From Tethya wilhelma (Eukaryota; Porifera; Demospongiae; Tethyida; Tethyidae): DNA of 64,000 nt. The DNA lies in the NCBI GenBank assembly GCA_964030475.1, contig CAXIPT010000002.1, positions 3,288,454 through 3,352,453 of the forward strand. The letters are read 5' to 3'. Shown here one piece after another: positions 57,743-64,000 of the stretch (position 1 is its first letter; every line of letters begins with the position of its first letter). The notes under the pieces are model-generated. The model did not search any database, had not been told where the DNA came from, and worked only from the letters and a program-made list of their open reading frames with translations. The position numbers and the translations under genes were made by a program.

Positions 57743-59303
57743 ATGAAGCTGCTAGTACTGACTGTACTGCTGTTCATCATCAGACCAATCGATTGCAAAA
57801 GGGCACAGTCATACACACCAACCATTGTGCCACAAAAAGAAAATGGTCAGTGTCCTTTAAATGCAGATTGTGATGAGAGTGTACACAGCACTCTAACAAC
57901 AATCAGCAAAGATATCAAAGGACTCCTTCATGGTATCCAGCAATGCATCTTGGGAGAGTGCAGAGAGAATCCAGCTCTTTCTTGTGATCAGATTTGCAAG
58001 GACAACCCTCTGAGTCTGCCTGGAGACTACTGGGTTCAGACATGTAGTGGAGATATAGAGCAAGTGTACTGTGCTATGGAAAGACCATGTGGCTGTATTA
58101 CTGTTCAAGGTATACCATAATTATATCATAATCATGTAGTGGAGATTGTTACAATAATCTTAATTGACTGTCACCCAGCTATATATCAGCAATCTATAGA
58201 GGCTCTCTCCTAAATTGCTTTGACCTCCCATGCAAGCAATTAACATTACAGTAACTGTTTTGTAAGATGAATGGTCAATACATGGGATCGGGATAGCCTG
58301 GGTGCATAGCTGCATGGGTAACACAATTGACCTCTCTGTTAATAATTATTTTAGTTAAATAAATGTAAATACAGCTAGTGCAATCTTAATACTGAATCAC
58401 TGATGCCAAACTGCACGCATGCAATAAATAAATTTAAGTGCATGCTTGCTAGCATATACATAAAAGTTCGAGCTTTTGGATTACCTAAAAAAGTAAACTG
58501 AAGTTCATACAATCATGACGTTATTGATAGGTACAGAGCTGAGACCTGTTCTGTCATGTAGCAGTATTCTTCATGGACAACCATCTGGTGTCTATTGGAT
58601 ACAAGGTGGTGATGGTTCTGCTAGTCAGCAGTACTGCGATATGACCAGGACATGCTGTGGAAGAACAGGAGGTTGGATGAAGGTGGCTGATCTTGACATG
58701 AAAGACACCAACCAGCAATGTCCATCAGGATTTACACTAGTGACTTCTCCACGACGTTCATGTGGTAGACCTGGTCCTGCTGGATGTGTGTCAACCACAT
58801 TCCCTGTCAATGGTGTTGAATATTCAAGAGTGTGTGGGAAAATTATTGGCTACCAATACAGTACCCCTGATGCCTTTTATCCTACACTTATTGGCCTTTA
58901 TGCAGATGGAGTCAGTCTAACATATGGGACTTCTCCTATAAAACATATCTGGACATTTACTGCTCCTCCTGATGAACATCATACTGGCCGATATGGATGT
59001 CCTTGTTTTCGTTCTGATCACACATTCACAGGATCAGTTCCAGCATTCATCGGACAAGACTATTTCTGTGAAACAGGAACTCAAGCTACAGTTCAACACA
59101 ATACATTTTACCCTAATGACCCACTCTGGGACGGACAAGGATGTGGTTCAAGGAGTAATTGCTGTACTTTTAACAACCCTCCGTGGTTCTGTAAGGAACT
59201 ACCACAACCAACTAGTGATGACATTGAACTGAGGCTGTGTGGGGATGAGACTACTTCAAATGAAGATACTCCAATTGAAGTGGTTGAAATATACGTGCAA
59301 TGA
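57743..59303 (+). CDS. Secreted Cys-rich FReD-like family protein 4
   Basis: Exons 57743-58109 and 58531-59303, 379 aa. The signal peptide and first exon are almost identical to gene 3, but the module cysteine VYCA is kept and one Gly is changed (TCSGDIEQ). The second exon differs more in the middle: the stretch after GYQ is shorter, and SLTYGTSPIKHIWTF replaces SLTHGSSPREHIWTF. It keeps the family end NNPPWFCKELPQPT..VVEIYVQ. Divergence between genes 3 and 4 is concentrated in the second exon's central loop; the ends are nearly fixed. Confidence 0.87.
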
Positions 59304-60042
59304 ACTGATAAAAAGTACAATAATACTATTATACATTATTAATTTCAATAATTATTATCATACAATAGTTGCATGTTATTCTTGTCTTGTGTGCAAGTTA
59401 GCATTATGTAGTTAGTGAATCCAAGTAGATTTGACACTGTATATTTGTACACACATACTTTAAATTGAACTATAAGCACGTGCCATGCATGTATACATGT
59501 TTTCTGTATAGTCTGAGGCCAATATAAGGTTTGACCGCATATTGTGTACTATAACTTAATTCAAAATGATTGTGCATGCAGTAGAAATACTCATCATTGC
59601 TGTTAATATGTAGCTATTGCTTGTACATAGTGTGGAATGGGAGTTTGTGTAGCAAAATTAATTAGACAAACTTCAATGTTATCCTCCATAGACTCTGATT
59701 TGGAATGCAATGAATATAGTCTAAAGCAACACAAATTACATTATGCATGTATGCACATGTATCAAACTCTCAATATTGTTGGTCTGCCAGCATGATTAGG
59801 GTGTGTGCGCATATGTGCATGTGCATGGAGAGGGAGGGGAAATTAATGATTTCACTTTATTCAGTACGTTAAGTACCATTCACAATATCAAGTACATCAT
59901 TCTTTGTCACTCAGACTCTGTTGCTTAATAACTACGTATTGGTTTGCATGCAAGCAAGTGAATTGTTTCACTATATATATACCTAACTGCAACTAGCTGA
60001 TATCAATTATTGAATGGATATAGCATGACGTATCTTATACAG
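59304..60042. other. Spacer before FReD-like gene 5
   Basis: AT-rich sequence without recognised exons, although a short first exon of gene 5 probably lies in it. Some of it (59320-59640) resembles the 3' flank of gene 5 at 61430-61760, supporting tandem origin. Confidence 0.5.
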
Positions 60043-61427
60043 TTGTCTTTGTGTTAGTTGTTCTCTTAAAGTTCAGCCATGCTCAGAGTGCATGTGTTAG
60101 GGAGGTACGATCACTGAAGGGCGACCTACAAGTTGAGCTTAGAGATGTTGTGAGAGAAGAAATTACTGCTCAAAGTGTCTCCAGAGATGAAGTTCAAGAA
60201 ATAGTAGAAGACAAAGCTACGAAAAATGATATTGAAATACTCGCACAAAATCTTACAGCTGGAGATCAACTGCTTGCTGATACTTTGGACACCTTGCTAA
60301 GAAATCAGAATGTTACCAAGGAGGAACTAATAAGAATGATGATTGACAAAGAAACCATTAGTGATCTAAAGAACAATGTCCGCCAAAAAGCCAGTGATCT
60401 ACTAGAAGCTCTCAATTACAGCATCACAAGTGGAAATGAAGAGATCAAAGATGCTCTAGTTGCATCTCATGAAACAATACTAAATCATACTAGTACAGTG
60501 ATTAGTCAGGCCATACAAGAAGAGCAGTGCATGACCAGAGATGAGGTACGAGAAATAATTCAAGATGAAGTTGAATTGGTAGTGGAACGTCAGATTCAAG
60601 CCTTCATTGACGTGCAGAATAACAACACAGCTCTTTTGTTGAAATCAATCAATCCAGGATCAGAATATAATCCAGCAGTTTCATGCAAAAATATTCCTCA
60701 GGGAAAGCCATCCGGTGTTTACTGGATTGAAGGTGGTGATGGCACTGCTAGTCAGCAGTACTGTGATATGACCAGGACATGCTGTGGAAGAACAGGAGGT
60801 TGGATGAAGGTGGCTGATCTTGACATGAAAGACACCAGCCAGCAATGTCCATCAGGATTTAGACTAGTGACTTCTCCACGACGTTCATGTGGTAGACCTG
60901 GTCCTCCTGGATGTGTGTCAACCACATTCCCTGTCCATGGTGTTGAATATTCAAGAGTCTGTGGAAGAATCATTGGTTATCAATACGGTTCTCCTGATGC
61001 ATTTTGGTATCAACCCCCTACACTTGATGGACTATATATGGATGGAGTCAGTCTAACTCATGGCCGTTCTCCTAGAGAACATATCTGGACATTTACTGCT
61101 TCTCCTGATGAACTTCATACTGGCACAAATGCATGCCCTTGTATTCCAGGATACCCAGGGTCAGTTCCATCATTTACTGAACAAGACTACTTCTGTGAAA
61201 CTGGGACTCGAGACATGTGGCAGCGAACATTTTATCAGGATGATCCACTATGGGATGGACAAGAATGTGGTTCTCAAAGCAATTGTTGTAGTTTCAACAA
61301 CCCTCCATGGTTCTGTAAGGAGCTACCACAACCAACTAGAGATGACATTGAACTGAGGCTGTGTGGAGATGAAGACACTTCAAATGAAGACACTCCAATT
61401 GAAGTGGTTGAAATATACGTGCAGTAA
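60043..61427 (+). CDS. FReD-like family protein 5 with a different, coiled-coil-like N-terminus; start exon not resolved
   Basis: A single long open exon from an acceptor (atacag) at 60043 to the stop at 61427. It starts in a hydrophobic stretch (VLVVLLKFSHAQSA, the end of a signal peptide). It then has about 190 polar, heptad-like residues (VELRDVVREEITAQ, DEVQEIVEDKATKNDIEI, RDEVREIIQDEVELVVERQI) with several N-glycosylation sites. Then the second-exon module of genes 1-4 follows (GVYWIEGGDGTASQQYCDM.. to VVEIYVQ). The first YW..YC module of genes 1-4 is absent. No in-frame ATG lies between the acceptor and the hydrophobic stretch, so a small upstream exon is needed. The coil may allow oligomer formation, as in other lectin-like proteins (inference). 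Confidence 0.8.
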
Positions 61428-61860
61428 AACGATAAAAGTATACACATTATCACATTATTAATATATATAGTTGTCATTCATATCTTGTGTGCATGTTAGC
61501 ATTAAGTAGTTTGAATGTGAATCTGCATAGATTTGACAGTGACTGTATTTGTAAATACATATACTTTAATTTATATTGCACTATATAAGCATGCACGTGC
61601 TATGCATGCATGTTTTCCATAGCCAGATTTCAATAAGCTAATATTGACATATTGTGACTTAATTCTTAATGATTTTGCATGTAGAAATTTCAATTATAAT
61701 TCACTGTTATAATAAATGCTCATGATTGCTGTTAATACATAGCTTATAGCTTGCAGTGAGAAATGGGAGTTAAAATTGTGTAGCAAAATTTATTACTAGA
61801 CAACTCCAAGGTTATCCTCCATAGATCTGAATGCAATGAATATAGTTTAAAGCAATACAA

Positions 61861-62400
61861 ATCACACGATGTTTGTCAACCACACTGTTGAATATCCAAG
61901 AGTCTATGGGAGAATCAATCATCGGCAATAATTATTAAGACAAGACTCCTGGTGTCTTTTCTTTGAAATCGCAACAACTCTTGAAGGAGTCTAATGGATG
62001 TTAACGGCACTAGCTTTTGAATTATGGTTGTTCTCCTTAACAGCATATAATATTATTTGAACATTTTTAGTTACTCATAATGAAGTATAATATTATAGCA
62101 ATTTCCGCAGTATCAGTTATATATTCTTGCATTTATCATGATGCATATGATAAATGCAAGAATATTATAACTGATACTGTGGAAATCATTGTATCATGCA
62201 TATACAAAGGAGTGGTTCCACCATTAAATTATTGGACAAGATTAGAAATAGACACACAGTCTATCCTGACAATTACCCACTCTGGGATGGACAAGGATGC
62301 ATGTGGTCTTCAAAGCACTTGTTATAGTTTTAGCAACCCTCCGTGATTCTGTAGGGAACTACCACAACCAACTTAACAAGAGAACATGATTGCGGAAATG
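61861..62400 (+). pseudogene. Decayed sixth copy of the FReD-like gene (second exon)
   Basis: Scattered homology in order: gtttgtcaaccacac..gaatatccaagagtctatgggagaatc (VSTTFPV..YSRVCGRI), then cacagtctatcctgacaattacccactctgggatggacaagg and agcaaccctccgtgattctgtagggaactacc (NPLWDGQG..NNPPWFCKELP). Stop codons and indels break the frame. A hairpin (62101-62186) has inserted within it. Confidence 0.85.
62101..62186. mobile_element. Near-perfect hairpin (foldback) in the FReD-like relic
   Basis: Arms 62101-62138 and 62148-62186 are inverted repeats with about three differences (atttccgcagtatcagtta / taactgatactgtggaaat), with a nine-base loop. Confidence 0.8.
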
Positions 62401-62537
62401 AGGCTATACTATAGCAAGCCAAATTCTAATTAAGACACAACAATTGAGTGACATTGCATGATGTCCTGTGAACAAAATAATGTTGTTGTTTTTTATTACC
62501 AGGTCCTAATTTAAAACTGAGGATAAAAAACAGTACT

Positions 62538-62905
62538 ATCATACGTACGGTAGTATCATACGTACGGTAGTACGTATAGTAGGAATGGGCCGACTGTCCC
62601 ATAGACACAATACAAAATATTTATCGCCATAAAAATCTAACAACACAAAGTAGAGGCTTCAAACTTGCTCAGAGGCTCTCCTTTACAGAAAACCAACTGC
62701 ATGGAAGGCTTAAACTTTGCCGAAACTTTTCTGATCACTCGTAGAGAGAGCGCTTGCGAGAAGCCACTCTAGTGCAATTTTGTTCTCCTAACTTCCTTAC
62801 TTACTTACTTACTTCCTTCTAACTGACTTACTTGAAAACGATTTCCAGAGAACCAGAAAGTGTTGAGCCAACTTTGACGCCACAAAGTAAGTTCTTTTCT
62901 TGGGT
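62538..62905. repeat. Interspersed repeat, ATACGTACGGTAG head (duplicated head)
   Basis: The head word atcatacgtacggtagta occurs twice in a row, then the body seen at 28181-28525 follows. Confidence 0.8.
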
Positions 62906-63077
62906 AGTACGTTCCTTTATTATCGTTTTCATCGTAAATAGGCCTGAACAAAAACTAGAAAGCTTTGAAACTTAGTGTATAAATTCATGTGCTACAATGC
63001 AGCCATCTTTGTAGGTAGAGTTCAAAGGTCATTCATTATCCACGTGGCATTATTATGCGCATGCGCACTAGCTACTT

Positions 63078-64000
63078 ATCATACGTACGGTAGTACGTAT
63101 AGTAGGAATGGGCCGACTGCCCCATAGACACAATACAAAATGTTTATCACCATAAAAATCTAGCAAGACAAAGTTAAGCCTTCACACTTGCTCAGAAGCT
63201 CTTTTAGGCTGATTACCAACAGTATGTAGGGCCTAAAGCTTACAGAAACTTTCCAAAGCACTCGTAGAGAGCGCTAGTCAAAAGTTACACCCACGCAATT
63301 TTGTTCTCACTTACTTACTTACTTCCTTCCTTCCTTCCTTCCTTACTTACTGACTTACTTGAACGCTGTTTCCAGACAAACAGAAGAATTTGAGCTAGCT
63401 TTGACAACACAAAGTAACTTCTTTTCATCCGAACTAGGGTCTTTTACCCTCGTTTACTGCCTAAATGTGTTAAAACAAGAGCTAGAAAGGTTTGTAACTT
63501 CAGTATAAATTTGTGTACTTCATGTGTAGCCATTTTTCTAGTAGAGTTCAAAGGTCGTCAAGTTGTCTCATCCACGTAGCATTTAATGCGCATGCGCATT
63601 AGCCACATACTACTACTGAGTATTTTTGTAGAGACTCCAGTCTCTGAGAGTCTCCTCACTTTAGTATTGAAAAAAGTGAATGAACAAGTAGTAAAAATTT
63701 CAAAAAATAAGCAGTGTAGGAATGGGCAGTGCTGTAAAAAGTATTGGAACAAGGAATGGTCTCAATTTCGGCACATGACTACTTCATTTTTTGTGCCCAA
63801 GTTTTGGCCTGTAATCTAACTCTGCCTGCTATATTTTATTCCACTTTTTAGCGAAGTGATAAGATTTGTGATCATAGTACTCGTTAGCTATTCAAGTAGA
63901 AATCATTGTTTGAACTATCCATTTATGACAAATAGCTATAGAAATGAGGGATCAAAAGTGAAAATGAAGTAGTCATGTGCCGAAATTGAGACCATTCCTT
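63078..64000. repeat. Interspersed repeat with inverted-repeat tail, runs off the window
   Basis: Same family as 52196-53098. The tail at 63710-63790 (gtaggaatgggcagtgctg, cggcacatgactacttcat) begins to return in reverse at 63960-64000, where the window ends. No gene is seen in 62430-64000. Confidence 0.8.

Overview
This is eukaryotic, animal-type DNA. It is AT-rich, and its genes have many short introns with GT..AG ends. The sequence is full of TGCATGCA-type words, microsatellites, short inverted-repeat elements and tandem gene copies. Compact gene spacing, a Death domain of the kind common in early-branching animals, and an expanded family of small secreted FReD-like proteins suggest a marine invertebrate. 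My best guess is a demosponge close to Amphimedon; this is inference from style and gene content, and no search was run. I rebuilt gene models by hand from splice sites, paralogue comparison and reading-frame phase. In every model called intact, the exon lengths sum to a multiple of three.

Layout. (1) 1-11014, + strand: two tandem ferric-chelate-reductase-like membrane proteins (DOMON + cytochrome b561). The first is cut by the window edge; the second is complete (487 aa) but has a 982-base assembly gap in an intron. (2) 11772-14323, - strand: a guanylate-binding-protein-type large GTPase whose last exon encodes a Death domain. (3) 14708-25947, - strand: a CD2BP2 (GYF-domain spliceosome protein) gene. 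A 2.7-kb tandem duplication has copied its last four exons together with the first exon of the GTPase gene, giving a second CD2BP2 3' end and a truncated GTPase. One CD2BP2 intron carries, on the other strand, two orphan ECT2-type RhoGEF exons between two arrays of a 34-bp minisatellite. (4) 26.2-35.9 kb: a 2-kb segmental duplication 6.6 kb apart, each unit carrying an orphan CD2BP2 exon and the 5' exons of an unrecognised secreted protein. Between the units lie a complete short-chain dehydrogenase gene (DHRS11-like, - strand) and fragments of two more copies. (5) 36.6-47.1 kb, + strand: a CD2BP2 exon relic, then three tandem sugar-porter-family (MFS) transporter copies, the first only a 3' part and the other two complete. 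(6) 47408-49189, - strand: a TPR-repeat protein without a visible 5' end. (7) 49857-62400, + strand: five tandem genes and one decayed copy of a secreted cysteine-rich family whose N-terminal half resembles the first subdomain of fibrinogen/collagen C-terminal domains. (8) 62.5-64.0 kb: interspersed repeats only.

The strongest theme is recent local duplication with exon loss. Nearly every gene has a tandem copy, and many copies are partial, leaving orphan exons that still look spliceable. The most interesting protein is the GTPase-Death fusion, a plausible innate-immunity or cell-death effector. The secreted FReD-like cluster is a second candidate recognition system. No functional link between the gene blocks can be shown from sequence alone; CD2BP2 is housekeeping, while the others look like lineage-specific expansions.
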